This document shows, in pieces, positions 21,370-34,241 of a stretch of DNA of 64,000 nucleotides. Origin of the DNA: Rosa chinensis (lineage: Eukaryota; Streptophyta; Magnoliopsida; Rosales; Rosaceae); the NCBI RefSeq assembly GCF_002994745.2, contig NC_037090.1, positions 5,515,501-5,579,500 of the forward strand. Direction: 5' to 3'. Position numbers and translations under genes: made by a program. Within the stretch, counting starts at the first letter, position 1. Every line of letters begins with the position of its first letter. The notes under the pieces were generated by a model, which saw only the letters and a list, made by a program, of their open reading frames with translations, made no database searches and was not told where the DNA came from.

Positions 21370-21907
21370 CATTAATCTTCATCTTCTCCCATCCAATTTT
21401 CAATTTATTATAATTTTCTTTTTTATCTTTTTGTTGCGTCCTCATTGTTAATTCGTTATTCAATTCACTACCATTAGTGTTAATCTCATCAAAATTTTTA
21501 TAATACCTTTATAAACACCGAAAGTAAAAAAAATTTAAAACACGAAAAAAAAAATCAAATTTTTTTTCATTGCTCATAGTAGCACTTACTAATTTTTTAA
21601 TATGGATTGAAATAAACGAACATTGAAACTGAATGGAAAAATAAAAGAAATGGAAGTAAATCAAATTATGATTTTATTAGGAAACTTTAATATATTTTAG
21701 GACTTCTTTTTAATTGATATAAATTAAATGAGAAATTTTCGTTAAACAAAATTTCTTTTTTAATTTGATATGTTGTATGATGGAGGATATTCCTAGAAAG
21801 AGAAATGGGTTGGATAAATAAATCTAATAATTGAAATTAAAATGTGGGGTGTTATGAGCAAGTAGGGTGAACAAAGAAAATTACAGGGTGGCAATAGCCT
21901 CACCCTT

Positions 21908-22439
21908 AAGACGAACATTGTGCTAATCAAATGGTTAAACACTTTTCAATTTGGCTATTTTTTGTTGGATTCATATGTGTGTAGGTAATTAGAGAAAGAG
22001 TACGTAGTTGTGATTATTAAAATACATCCTAAAAATTAAAACATCCTCACTTTTCAAGTTTAAGGATGTCCTCTCTTGATCCCCCTCTATGTGCATGTAA
22101 ATGTATATATATGAAAATATGGTCTATTTTACATTTTCACCTCAAGTCTAGGTTCGGTAATCATTGAACAAACCCAAGCCCTTATAAACACTAGCAACTA
22201 TAGTGATATTAATGAAAAATGGGTCGATTAAAAAGAATAGTGATTATTTTTTTGGTTGGGACATTGAATAGTGGTAGTTCGGTTACTTTTCTAATTTTAC
22301 ATTTTTGTTTATTTATATTTTGTTTGCTTAATTTGATTAATATATTATGTGAGGGTATTATGGACACTTTAAAATTTAGTAAAGCCTTTTGACACTAAAA
22401 GAGAGTCTCCATTTATAGTGGTGGAGATATATTCAATGT
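21908..22439. other. Intergenic DNA, no recognisable feature
   Basis: AT-rich flank between TIR copy B and the GC-rich retroposon. No frame, RNA gene or repeat end that I can support. Confidence 0.55.
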
Positions 22440-23539
22440 TGTTCCAGTCTTGTCGTGTCTCAGCTCCTGCAAATGAGGATATGTAGAATCTGAGTTCATT
22501 TTTGCTCTCTATGGAAGTTGTGTTGGGAGTTTGTGGTGGTGGGCAAGCTTTGGTTTAGTGAGTATGGGTCGGGTTTGGGGAGCGCTCAGGGGTCACGATT
22601 GCAGGATCGGGGATCGACTCGGATGGCTGTTGCTGGGTCGGGATTGGAGGAGATTGCACCGGTGGCGAGGTCGGGTTGGACTATCAGATCCTTCCCTTCC
22701 TGGTCGATCGGTGGCGGTGGCTTGGCTGTGGTGCAATCGGGATCTCCGAGATCAGAATTGGTGGACCTCTGGAGTGGCGGTGTCTTCTGGTTTGGATCTA
22801 TTGGTCTACTGTTTTCATCAGCTTTTTGTTTGCTTTCTTCGTGCTGGTGCGGGGGTGGTTGCAGGACAATGGTGGAGGTGGTTAGACCACTGGGGTGGTT
22901 TGGCAGAGGCGGTGCCGTGGTGGTGGCCCGACAGAAACTGGCTTGGGCTTGCTTCGTGGGCTGGGGAACCCTTGCTGTCTTTCTTAATAATTGGGCCTGG
23001 GCTCCTATGTTGGGTCCTGATTGGGCTCTTGCTAGTATTTTATTAATTTGTGTTTTTGTTTTAATTAAAATAAGTCCTTATTATGTTTTGAGAGGGAGAG
23101 TCGGGCTTAATGCCTTGGTGTGGGTGTGCACTCATAATGCCTTGTTTGTCCTAGAGAGGTGGCGAGTCCTTCTTAAATGGACGCAACCTCCTAGTGGCAG
23201 GATGAAACGAAGTGTCGTCAGAGGTTGTTTTGGTCGACAACATAGTGGGAAAGCTGGTTTTCTTGCTTTATGGCTTTGTATGAGCTTTGTCTTTCCGGTA
23301 TGTCACTTTTGTAAAGCAAATGGTGTTGCCCAGATATCTGGTATGTCAACCCTTGCTAGTTGGTGCATGTTTGAATACATAGGATTAGTGGGAGCTCTTG
23401 TTATTATACAGGTCGTTCTCGTGTTACTAATTGTTCGGGGTTTAGGCTTTACGTCCCCCCTTTGTATTCGGCAGTTTCATTAATGAAGGCTTGAGGGTAG
23501 CCGCACCGACCATTCCTTTCAAAAAAAAAAAAAAAAAAG
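22440..23539 (+). mobile_element. Poly(A)-tailed non-LTR retroposon, coding capacity doubtful
   Basis: A GC-rich block in AT-rich surroundings. It ends with TTTCATTAATGAAGGCTTGA, GGTAGCCGCACCGACC and then an 18-base A-run (23521-23538), typical of a LINE-mobilised transcript. A 321-codon frame (22518-23483) overlaps others in different frames; its translation is Trp/Gly/Val-rich with no domain and is probably an artefact of GC-rich sequence. No flanking duplication was found, so the 5' border is approximate. It may be a LINE with its ORFs deleted, or a SINE-like derivative. Confidence 0.6.
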
Positions 23540-23576
23540 AATGGAGTAAGGAAAATTTTTGGTGTATTAAAAAAAA

Positions 23577-25047
23577 GGGGCCATGACCACTTACCCAATT
23601 TTAACCAAAAAATTGCCCACTTGCTCCACTAAGGGTTTTTTGACCCCATTTACCCAATCTAACTTCTATTGACATAATTACCCTCATTTTAATCTCTCTC
23701 CTCCCCCCTCACTCTCTCTCTCTCTCTCTCTCTCTCCCCACATCCGCACCTCCGGTGCGGAGTCGAAATTAGGATTAGCGCTTTCTCTCTCCGGTGCGGC
23801 GTCGAACTCCAGATCATGCCTGAAGCTCTCTCTTCGGTGTGGTGGTGCGGCGTCGAACTTCGAATCACGCCTGAAGCTCTCTCTCTCCACCGGCGGGGCG
23901 GCCTCGAACTCCAGATCTTGCCTGAAGCTATCTTTTCACCTCCGGTGCCGCGTCGAACTCCGTAATCACCCTGAAGCTCCAGTCGGAACTATCAGAGTTT
24001 AACTAAGTCTAGATGCAGAGCGTCGACGGCAAGGCCGATAACAGGTTGGTGTAGACCATTGCTTTGCTTATGCTGCTCTTCGCAATTCCGTTCACGGTTT
24101 CTGCTATGGGTATCGGGCCTCACCCATCTTCAATCTGTTTTGTCCATGGCAATTCCCTTCACTGCTTCTGCAATGGGTCTCGGGCCTCACCCATTGAAGT
24201 CGGAGAAGGGAGATCCGCAACCGTCGAAGTCAATGATGGGAGGAGAAGAAGAAGTGGGTGCCCAGAGCATTTTCTGGGTGCTTGGACTTTTTTTTTTTCC
24301 GGCATCCTGAGTTTTTTTTTTTTTTTTTAATTTTTTTCGGCAGTAGACACATTATTGGCCCCCAGTAGACTTTGATACAATGGACAGGGATCACTATAAT
24401 GTGGTGTTTTGATAAGTTACCTGTTGTTTTCTGTGTATTAAAGTCAAATTATATGTGAATCCTACAAAATGGTGCATTTTTGGTGGTCTATTGGGAGGCA
24501 GTAGAGACATTGGACTTTGTATTAGGGGGCAATAATATGATTACTGGGGGGCAGTAATATGATTATAAATTGATCAATTGTGCCTGTAGTGTATTCATTT
24601 TGGTTTTGGGAGTTCATACAATTCACTGGACGGCAATAATATGATTTTTGGAAGGCAATAATATGATTACTGGGGGGCAGTAATATGATTACTGGGGGGC
24701 AATAATAGCCGGATTCCGGTCATCGGTCGCCGGATTTCGGTTACCGGTTTCCGGAATCCGGTCATCGGTCGCCGGAATCCGGTTATCGTTCGCCGGAGTC
24801 CGGTCACCTGTCGCCGGAGACCGCGCCGGCCACTGGTCACCGGATCACAGCAAGGTGGAAGGTGACTTCTCTCTCTAAGTGAGAAAGAAGGAGAGGGCAA
24901 AAAAGTCTAAAAAAAAAAAGAAAAAATAATTAATTGGGTAAAGGGGAAATAATCCCTTAGAGTGTTTTGGGTAAATGGGGTTAAAAAACAGTTGGTGGAG
25001 CAAGTGGGCAATTTTTAGCCTAAAATCGGGTAAATGATCATTTTCCC
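23577..25047. mobile_element. Mutator-like TIR element with GC-rich interior (Pack-MULE candidate)
   Basis: Long inverted repeats: the left reads GGGGCCATGACCACTTACCC, then AAAATTGCCCACTTGCTCCA and CCCCATTTACCCAA. The right arm reversed reads GGGAAAATGATCATTTACCC with the same following blocks. A 9-bp duplication TAAAAAAAA flanks it (23568-23576, 25048-25056), low complexity but of MULE length. The interior is far more GC-rich than the ends. It contains a (CT)n run (23712-23736), CCGGTGCGG-type repeats at 23750-23960, 22-bp repeats of the type GGGGGGCAGTAATATGATTA (24500-24705) and a 21-bp tandem array. The frames at 24059-24330 show no domain. The interior looks like captured host sequence, origin unknown. 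Confidence 0.75.
24709..24813. repeat. 21-bp tandem array, five units
   Basis: Units of the form CCGGAATCCGGTCATCGGTCG repeat five times with scattered substitutions. On the minus strand they read as a seven-residue repeat of the type RRPMTGF. A 22-bp repeat around GGGGGGCAGTAATATGAT adjoins on the left. Confidence 0.88.
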
Positions 25048-25834
25048 TAAAAAAAAAAAATGCTAAGTTGATTGCTAAATTCAATCTTGTATTAGCCATA
25101 TGCGGTTGATAGTGATTGATTCACAATAGGAGGTTCTAGTTGGACCTCCAAATTTGCTATTTGAACCTCCCATACTTAGTACACCTCTAATTTACTTTTT
25201 AGAATACTTGAAAAGCTAAGTAGACCTCCTTATTTTTACCAAAACGCCCTTGAACATGAGATACAACAATCTGTTACTCTACTTTTTATCTCTATCTTCA
25301 ACCACGAGAAGAAGAATGAATCAAAATCACATTATATTGCTCTTTTATGAGTAAGTCTCTCCTCCACAAAAATTAATCAGAGGGTTGGTTCTTGATCTTG
25401 ATATGTTGTTAGAATCTCTTTGAATTTGTTAAAAGAAGGATTTCAAGGGTTTTGGGTTAGAAGATCGAGTAATAACTATATCATAATATTCAATTAATTT
25501 AATTTAAGAAAATTCCAAATCAGATTATTTTGAATTTGTTTTTTGTATTAAATGATGGGCCATGTATAGAAATTATTATTTTTACCTAATTGTTTTAGGT
25601 AAATTGTAAAACTATATAGGCAATATAAGGAAATTAAAAAAAAAATTAATTGTGTTTAAGTAAATCCAAAATATGTGTCTGGTCCAAACTCTAGGTTACT
25701 TGACTAGTTGTAATAGAGTTTTGAATTAGAGATATTCTTGGAAATATTCATAGATATTCGATTAATTGTATGATTATCTTTCCTTGTACAACTCTGTATC
25801 TATGTCTTGTAATCCTCTATATAAAGAGACCCCT

Positions 25835-28800
25835 TGTGAGCCCCCGAAAAATTTCGTTTAAATTTTGAAGGTAGATTTTCGCCAATAAGATTTTCACAAG
25901 GTGATTTAAGTGACGAAATTTTTCTTGGAAATTATTTTGGTATCGAGACCACCCATTGGGCTGACAATTTAAGTTTGGGCCGAGATTCTTTCATTTGGGC
26001 CTAGAAGGTTACCGAAGTTTAGCAAGGCGACCGTTTGTTAAATTTTTGAAGATGATAAATTGAGTTGTAACAAAGTTTTGGATTTTTATTTTTATTTTTA
26101 CGAAATAGAGTTTTGGGCCTAGGACGACTTCAAGGATTTAAAAAGGTATTGCTGACGAAAAGCAACCGAAAGTTACAAGCCGAAACTCGGAAGTAATCAG
26201 CTTGGAGATTTGCGTGATTTGTCGCAAGGGCAAAATTGACTTTTCTGATACATTAGTATAAATAAGGAGGCTTCGGGTTAGAAGACCAGAAACCCGTACA
26301 CCCCCTCTTTTTCACTTGGCCGCACGCACGCCTCTCTCTCCCTCTCTCACCTTCGTCGTCTGCCACCACCAGAGAACACCGTCTCCGGCCACCACCTCAC
26401 GTCATCTCCACAACCAATTGATCCAGCACCCAAAACCAACCAAACCCGAGTCTTACCGTCGACATGCACCGCCTACAGCCACCGCACGCGACCACCACAG
26501 TCGCGACACCACTACTCCAGCCACCCCACGAAGGCGCATGGCACCATTCTCTTTGTCTCGTTTTCGCATACCTCCTTGAGGCCTCTGATCATCCATGCAT
26601 CGTTCGTAGACGAAGAATCGACGATAGGAAGCTTTGTGTCTCCTCCGGCGAGTTCTGCAATTTCCGGCAACTCGGGCCACCGATTGGACTGTATGTGGTA
26701 TGGAACTTCCTCCTCGCGTCGTGCTCTACATTCTAGTATAAATTAGATTTTCGATTTGATCAAGTTTTGACGATTTCGTTTTTGGGTTCATCTCGGTACC
26801 GTCGCTGTCACCGTGACTTTTCCGACACGTCCGGCCTTGGCTTCTGGTTCGATTGCATCTAAGCATGAGGACTCCTACCGGAGTTAGTTCTTGGACATTT
26901 GGGGTCGAGTTGTACTTTATCAGTGTCGAGCTTCGTTGAGTTTCCGGAAAACATTTGACTCTGAGATTGAAATAAGGTGAGTTGAGTTATCTTCGGCTTT
27001 GGTGATTTCTGATTGTTGTTACGATGTTGACGGGTTGTTAATTTTGAGTTCTTTCGGTCAATGTTCTTGAATCCCAGACTTGGAGGATGGGAATTGAAAT
27101 GAAAGGGGAGCTTCTGGTCTGGGATTCGATTTTAGTTTTGAGGAAATGGCGAAGAACAGAGGATTGCAAGGAGTAGCATGTTATGGAGATTTTGGTCTCG
27201 GCAGAGCAGATATGGGTAAGAAGTCCCAGCCTTAAAACTTATGATTTCTGTGTTGATGGGATATTGAAATTGATTAGTTGAGCCTGTTGTCTTGAGGTGA
27301 AGATGAAATCCCAGGTCAAGGAAGGTTACCCGAAGCTACCAAAGGAAGGAGCTGGAGAGGTTATAAGAAAGGTAATGGCATGATGAATGAAATGAGTTAC
27401 TATATACTGTGGTTGTATTGTATCCCCCGAGATCGAAAGAAGTGAGTGGAAATGGATAGTTGCTTACCTTTATAGTGCTCAATTAAATGTGAATGAGTTG
27501 GTGCAAATGAAATGATGTATGTGTGAATGGTTAATGCTTCATTGAATAATATACTAGGTTGGCAACTTGGCTAGATTGCGGACAAGTATGAATTAACTCA
27601 ACATAAAGAGAGATTTGGTTTGGGGATATTAACATGGTAAATCTGTAATCGATTTGGGGTTGTCACGTTGCAAGGTGAATTCTTTTAAATAAGTTGGTGA
27701 TAAGGAAAAACAAGGAAATTGAGTAATACTTAATGTCAAGTGGAAATTAGAAGTAGCAATTGTGGACCTTGTGTGATTAGGATAAGTTTGGATATTCAAT
27801 TTTGATAAATGAAACAATTGTGATTTAAGTGTCTTTTTAGTTACCTTATCCCGGAATGACCTAAGAAGTGAAATCATTCGGGAATGGTAATTGTTACTTA
27901 TCTTTTTGCTCAAGGTTTAAAGATTAACTAAAAAGGGTCAAATCGGTTAACCCGAATTATATTATGGAAAGAAGCATAATCACCATATCCCAAATGGTTC
28001 AAATGCAATACCATTCGGATTATTTGGGAATGGATAGTAGGTTTTTATATTAAAGGATAATTCAATGGACTTTAAGGAAATTAAGTGAATGCTTTGGTGC
28101 TCAATTGATTAAGTTAATAACGTCAAGTTACTTATTGGTTTAATTTTATTATAAAGGACTCGAGCGTGCACACATGTAATTGGAAGAAGTATCGAGGGTT
28201 GGAAGCGAAGCTAAGTTTGGGCGAGCACTCCAATTCCAGGTAGGGTGAGCTGTCCCTTCTTTGTTAGAGGTTTTCGCTATATGTGGAATGCTATACTAAG
28301 ATAGTATGTTGCCTGCAAGTGCGTTTTTGGTTGTTCATTAGTCGATGCCTTGTGATACATGTATTTTCAGAACTGATAATTGCTAATTGCGAAAACCGAG
28401 GCTAGACTTGCATGTTGAGATATTGTACCCTTATATGTTTATACTTGTGACCTGAAAGTGAATGGGACCTAGATGCTTAGATTCCTAGGGATCCCATGGT
28501 GTCGATAACCGTGAACCTCCGGAGGGGGCTGTGATCCTATGTTTGTCGAGGAAAGATAAGTATAGACAGTGAACCAGTCATAGGAGACTCAGGGCCAGGA
28601 AATGGACACTTTCGCTACTTGTAGTCAGAAGTACTACAGAGTAGTTGGCCGGTTCTCGAATTCAGGACGAACCAGGTCGGTCACCGATTTGTTTTATATT
28701 AGTCGGCAGGTAAGTATCTCGGAGCTCCAAATTGTGTGAAGCATACTGCATATGCTTTATAAAAGAAATAAATATTTGTGGTTGCCTATTTTTAAAGTAT

Positions 28801-29411
28801 TTTCGATAAACGTGCACAATATTATGTAGTAAATATTTTCAAGTATATTATTATTTTCAAACCTAGCATGGTTGGGTCGGCCCCTATTGGGCATGCGAGG
28901 ACGAAAGCTCACCCCTACAACAGTGTGCAGGTTTTGAGCATGTGGTCGGGAAGCGTATAGGAGAGGCACATGGCCCGGCTTGGCGTATTCCTCTTTGTCT
29001 TCACTAAAGTACAGTTTTGGGTCCATTATCGGATTTCGAAGTAACTTATTTATTTACTTTCTTACTAATTTATTTATTTATTTCCTACTCGCTTACAAAA
29101 ATTTCGGGAGACCCGTAACCCTGGGGCGCGTCTCCCATGCTTGTAATTATTTAGTGATTTGTTTTATTTTCCAAATTGGGCTCCGATTGCAAGCCCAAAA
29201 CTCTTAGCCCATTTCAAAGTCCGCTTTTGAAAATGTGTTGCTTGGTTGCTAGAACGACTTGTCCAAGAAAGTGTTTAGTAAACCAACAGTTTGAACCATA
29301 AAGGCCTTGCGATTTCGGGTAAATGAGTTATCGGGATGTCATTCGTGCCATGTCGGTTTCTCATTGGCTCGGGGTCGCGGCGCTGTGGGACCCCCCTTTT
29401 GGGTTACTACA
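25835..29411 (+). mobile_element. Ty3/gypsy solo LTR, 3.6 kb, inside the Copia 5' LTR
   Basis: Starts TGTGAGCCCCCGAAAAATTTCG and ends GGGTTACTACA, flanked by the 5-bp duplication CCCCT (25830-25834, 29412-29416). A TATA-like TAGTATAAATAAGG at about 26267 on the plus strand gives the orientation. No primer site, gag or pol is present over 3577 bp, so this is a long solo LTR of the chromovirus type (inferred from terminal motifs). Short frames inside (26316-26579, 26464-26736, 27629-27913) lie just downstream of the TATA or in low-complexity DNA and show no domain. Confidence 0.87.
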
Positions 29412-29469
29412 CCCCTATTATCAATGAAAGCACAACTCAATTCTCTCCAAATTTAGTTTTCCTTAACCA

Positions 29470-30567
29470 TGTTATCAGCACGAAGCCCTAACCATGAAAC
29501 AAATATCAAACCCTGATTCAAGAAGCAAAAACCCTAAATTCAAATAAAAAACCTTGAATCCTTTTCTGCCCCCACCTCACACCTTGAAGCCCTACACAAC
29601 AAGTGTCCAGAACCACCAGAACAGGACAAAAACCTACCGAACAGGCCACCGGAAGCTCCAAACCACCCACGACAAATATTCCACCAGTTCACCATCTTCC
29701 GGACCTCCAATTGTTACCAAATTTTGCAAGAAGCAGCGCCTTGATCCCAGAATTCAATAACCGGAAGAAAAAACCTGAAAACTGGTTTAAAAATTACCGA
29801 ACCGGCCAATTGAATGTCTTACAGAAAAACCGACAGAAGAGAAAAAAAAAAAAGGAGAGTCGCAGCCCACAGATGCAGCCCAGAAAAGAAGAAGAAAAAA
29901 AAAGAGAAACAGGCCTGGGCTGAGAGAAAAGAAAAAAAAAGGAGAAGGACCGGCCCAGTGATCCAGCCTAACCCACAGCAACCGACCAACTGACATCCCT
30001 GGCCCACTTCCAGTTAGGCCCAGCTTCATCACCAAGTCAGCACTGCCACATCAGCCGTGGACCCCAGCGCCACATCAACACCGGTCAATGTCGGTTGATC
30101 GTTTCAGGTCAATTTTCTGGTGACTTTTCTTGTCATTTTCCTGCGACTTTTTCCGGTCAAATTTTCGGGCGACCTATTTCAAGGTATTTTTTTTCATAAA
30201 AGTTCCGGTTTTTTTAGTTTTTATTGAATTTCTCTTATTTTTCTCGGGGACTTGCAAACTCTCTTCTTCTACCCCCCTTTCTTCATCATAGGGGAGACCT
30301 AATTAAGCCAAACTGTGGGGGTTCGTGCTCACTCCAAGCTTGGAGCTTGTTGAGATCTCCAAACGTAGAGTTTGTAGAGAATTTATGATTGATCACTTAC
30401 GTCATTGTTTCGATCTAATCCAATACCTCTTGGAATTGAATTTCTTGGAAGCGATTACGCTCAGAAATTCCTAATTTCTTGGAAGTGACTACGCTCAGAA
30501 ATTTTATATGTTTTCGTGGTAGCTTTTTCCTCTCAGAAACTAACCCTTTTTCTTGTTATCTTTCAGG
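29470..30567 (+). other. Copia leader with primer-binding site
   Basis: TGTTATCAGCACGA at 29470-29483 directly follows the 5' LTR and is a Copia primer-site variant. The following kilobase is A-rich leader without a supported gene; the frames at 29554-29923 are low-complexity Lys-rich sequence. The leader ends with CTTTCAGG just before the gag ATG at 30568. Confidence 0.7.
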
Positions 30568-31680
30568 ATGAGTAACCTGAACAAATTGGATTTTGATCCA
30601 TTGGGAACAATTGGCTCTGGATATCACAGGTGGGTTCGTGATGTCCGCCAGCATCTCAAAGCCGATGGAATCCTGGATATGATTCTCGAGCCTAGCCAGG
30701 ACGTGCTAACTGTTGAACAAGCTCAAGCTTTGGAAGCAAATAGAGCAGCCTTAGAGGCAAATAAGGCGAAAGCCATCATCCTAATAACTCGTCATATGGA
30801 TGATTCGCTCCAGTACAAGTGTATGAATGAAGAAGACCCCAGAAGGCAGTGGGTCTCACTCGAAGAAAGATTTGGCAACATCCTTAACTCCTTGCTTCCT
30901 GACCTACAAGTGAGATGGCATAGCCTCTGCTTCTGTGATTTCAAGTCAATTCTTGACTACAATTCGGAATCACTTCGCATTAAATCTTTAATGGAATTCT
31001 GTGGTAAAGAGATCACAAATGTGATGTTGATTGAGAAGACTCTCTCTACCTTCATCTTTTCTGGATTGATGGTTGCTAAGAACTATCGAATCGATATTAC
31101 TGCAGGATAGATCACAAGGTTTCATGAGCTCATTGGAGCTATGAATGTCACTGAAAAGCATGACAACATGCTTGTGAAGAACTATAATTCGAGATTCATG
31201 GAAATAGAGCATATTCCAGAATCCAATTATAGTCGCGCCCCTAAGAGAAGGCTCCAAGAGCGAAACCCTAATCTTAAGGATACTTCTGGACGTCCAAGTC
31301 CATATAATCGCTCTACTTGGGAAGGTAACCGCCAAAATAGGCGAACACGGAACCAAAGAGGTCAACGTGGAAAGAGAGAGGGAGGCAACACCTCTGGCCA
31401 TGTTGGTGGCGCCACCAACACTAAGAGCCATCTAAATGACTCTTTCAAAGCGCCTCAATCAATGGAGTCTGAGCAAAGAGATGTATGTTCTTGATGTGGG
31501 GTATCCGGTCATTGGGCACACATTTGTAGAGCTCGTGAAGAAATTGACACCGCCTACAAAGCATATTGTGAAGCAGGAGAAACTCACTATGTGGAACAAG
31601 AAGATCATGACGATGATATAGAGTGAAGGGTTGAAGACTACAAATCTGGCTGGGATCAATAGACCGCCAATGCTGTTTAA
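30568..31680 (+). pseudogene. Copia gag with disrupted zinc knuckle
   Basis: The natural start is probably ATG 30568 (MSNLNKLDF), five codons after the longest possible start. The protein has the plant Copia gag pattern: LDPLGTIGSGYHRWVRDV-like start, an Ala-rich helix (VEQAQALEANRAALEANKAK), and WVSLEERFGN. A TAG at 31108-31110 ends the open part, and gag reading continues in 31141-31494 with an Arg-rich stretch. The zinc knuckle at about 31490-31540 (CGVSGHWAHIC) has a TGA inside its first Cys pair. Gag forms the cytoplasmic particle that packages element RNA. This copy is inactive. Confidence 0.85.
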
Positions 31681-34236
31681 GTCTTTATTTTTCCAAGAGA
31701 TGTAATAGGCAATTGCCATATACTTTGTAGTAAATGTCATTGGTTTAGTTTTTCTTCACATAGGTTCATCCAAAATGAGTATGATGTCTAGGAAGGTTTT
31801 GAGATAAGTGGTACTTAAGCGAGCTTTGCTCCACCCACATCTCTCTACTCACCTGGTCATATTTATTTTGGAGTTACTGAAAGAAGTCAAATGATTACCT
31901 TTGTTTTGCATCAGCTACCATTTGGATTAGATTCTCCTAATGGTTAAGAGACAATGATGTACTTCATTGGCTTATGAATAAAAGTTTGAGTTCTTTTCAT
32001 TATGACTCCATTTTGATTCTGAGCATATTACTTTTGTGACTACGATGGCTGGGTCATCAATATTAATTCAATGACATGGAATAGCCCAAGTTCCCCTTAC
32101 CAAATGGCACCTTGATTACAATCACAGAAACTCTCTACGCTCCTAGGGAAAATTGCACCTATGAATAGCCAATGGATTCCATGCGAAAACGCATGTAGAG
32201 AACCGAAATGAGTTCTTTTGCAATGCCTCTAACAATTGTGAACAAAGGCGCATCTTAGACGAGTTTATGTCTCTCTAGTGGACTCTATGTCACTATTCGA
32301 GCTATTAAATCCAATAAAGTTATGAGAAAAGATCTCTTGGATTTATACACATAATGGCTTTGTTAAAATAAGATAAGTCATCCTAGTCATGATGATCCGT
32401 CTACTAAAGACTTCACGCGGACATCCATTCTCTCGAGCAAAATGAAGCATGAATCAAAAGTTGATTCCTGGACTAAGTGTTATAGCCGCCGCAGTCCATC
32501 ACCAGCCTAGGGCTGCCACAGTCCCTATCCATGACATCATGGTGATGGTGCCCTAGATGATGCTGCAATCACCAACTTTGTTTCAAATAGCGTTTCAGAC
32601 GCTCAGTCCCAACCACAATCCACATTGGTTGCTTCTAAAGCCTTTCGCTAGTTTACAAAGCCTGTTCCTTAGGGAAATTAGGACTAAGACCGTCTTATAA
32701 AAAGGATATGAAAATACTCATTCTGTTCTTACATAGAATCCATGAGGAATTTGTGGACTAGTTCAACCAACTTGCGGACGTTTAAATAGCTCATGATGTT
32801 GGTTAACATGCAAACACGCTGGTCACGTGTTGTGCCATTGTCCACTTGTAATACTGCTTATGCTACACTCCTAGAACTTATCATATGACAACAAGCTTAC
32901 TCCCTGGATCATCCTATTCAGTCAATTAGATTTGACATTGCTAAAGAGTTTACATCGAAAACTTTCAATGGTTATTGCAATGAGACTGATGTTGGACATC
33001 ATATTTCCATTTACACACCCAAATGGTCTCACGCAAATGACTACAATGGTTGTCAGGATATTGGTAATGCACACCAATCTCCTTTATATCCGCTTGGGGT
33101 GATGCAATATCGCATGCAGCTATGCTAATTAACATACGACCTACCGCCACTAAATGTATCTCTGCGTTATAGCTAGTGACTGGGTATAAGTATTTTGTAC
33201 TTACGCACATTTGACTGAGCCATTTATGTACCAATTGCACTGCCACAGCACACTATGATAGGTCTTTATAGACGAATGGGCAACTAAGTTGGATTTGAGA
33301 TTCCAACAATCGTCCACCACTTAATTCCCTTGCTAGGCGATCTCCTTACCGCTAGATTTGCAGATGTCACTTTGATGAGACAGTCTTCCTATCGTTAGGG
33401 GGAGATAAGAATAGGGATGTTTAATAAGAACGACAGGAATTGTCGTGGCCTGTCCCAATTATGTCTCATCTCGATCCCTGTTAAAGTTATGAGATCACAC
33501 ATCTGCTGCAAATATGCCTGCAAGGAAGGACGTTACTATGAGAGGACGTAGTGTCTCCCTACACTGAGGTAGGCATGGTGCCAACTCCAAAGAGGATGGC
33601 ACTCTAGTGTTTTAGGCCATGGCCCCAGCTAGGATGCGTGGGAGGCCTGTGAGTTCAAAGGATAATTTGGCACATTCCAATCCTTTGATCATTAAGACTC
33701 AAAATCCGTCTCATGAGTATCTTCCGGGTTATCGTTATTGTTGGGGGACGCCTCAACGTCAGGACCTATTCTTGAGAATATAGAGCACTATGAAAATTAC
33801 ACTAGTGTACATGAGACGTGGGATAGAAACTCCATCATAATTGATGATGTAGTCACGCATTTCGTTGTGCATGAGTTTGTTGAGTTTGATGATATCGAAC
33901 CAGGCTCCGTTGATGAATGAATGCCAACGTAGAGAAATTTGACCTAAATGGAAAGATGTGATCCAGGTTAAGTTAGATTCTCTAACGAAAAGGAAGGTTT
34001 TTGAGCCAATGATGCCAACACCTCCTAACATAAAACATGTTGACTAATGGGTCTTCGTTAGAAAGCGTGATGAGAAAAAGAGATGGCAATCTCGCCTTAT
34101 GGCCCAAGGCTTCTCGCAAAACGCCTTGGAATCGACTACGATCAGACATATTCTCTCGTAATGGATGTCATTACACTCCACTATCTTGTCAGTTTGGTAG
34201 TTTCTGAATAACTGAACATACAACTTACGAATGTGG
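31681..34236 (+). pseudogene. Degraded Copia pol: integrase region and N-terminal RT
   Basis: Mostly unreadable through many frameshifts. At about 33940-34236 the RT N-terminus can be recognised: WVFVRKRDEK, RLMAQGFSQ, then a broken stretch before QLTNVVT-like sequence. The reading is cut at 34236 by the LTR element inserted at 34242 and continues beyond it at 40911 (GIYMKVHDELHLPK). The frame at 33738-33920 is a piece of the inter-domain region. No enzyme can be made. Confidence 0.75.
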
Positions 34237-34241
34237 TTACT

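Larger units (their letters stand above)
19313..21907. mobile_element. Non-autonomous TIR element, family GGTGCGGCTATT, copy B
   Basis: The left end reads GAGTGTGGCTATTACCACCC followed by TTTGTTCACCCTAC. The right end reads GTAGGGTGAACAAAG ... GGTGGCAATAGCCTCACCCT. The left arm (ATTGAAAGACTATATTACCC, AATGACTAATAAGTACAC) is the reverse complement of the right arm of copy A at about 5280-5350, which proves common family. A LINE-derived insertion (19511-21369) sits in the middle. No clean target duplication was found for the TIR element itself. Confidence 0.8.

Noticed and set aside
19313..21907. TIR copy B as an autonomous transposon encoding the DUF4283 protein
   Set aside because: The coding part has its own poly(A) tail and 14-bp duplication, so it is a later LINE-type insertion and not transposon cargo.
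22518..23483. 321-codon open frame as a protein-coding gene
   Set aside because: GC-rich DNA gives overlapping open frames in several phases, the translation has no domain and it lies inside a poly(A)-tailed retroposon.
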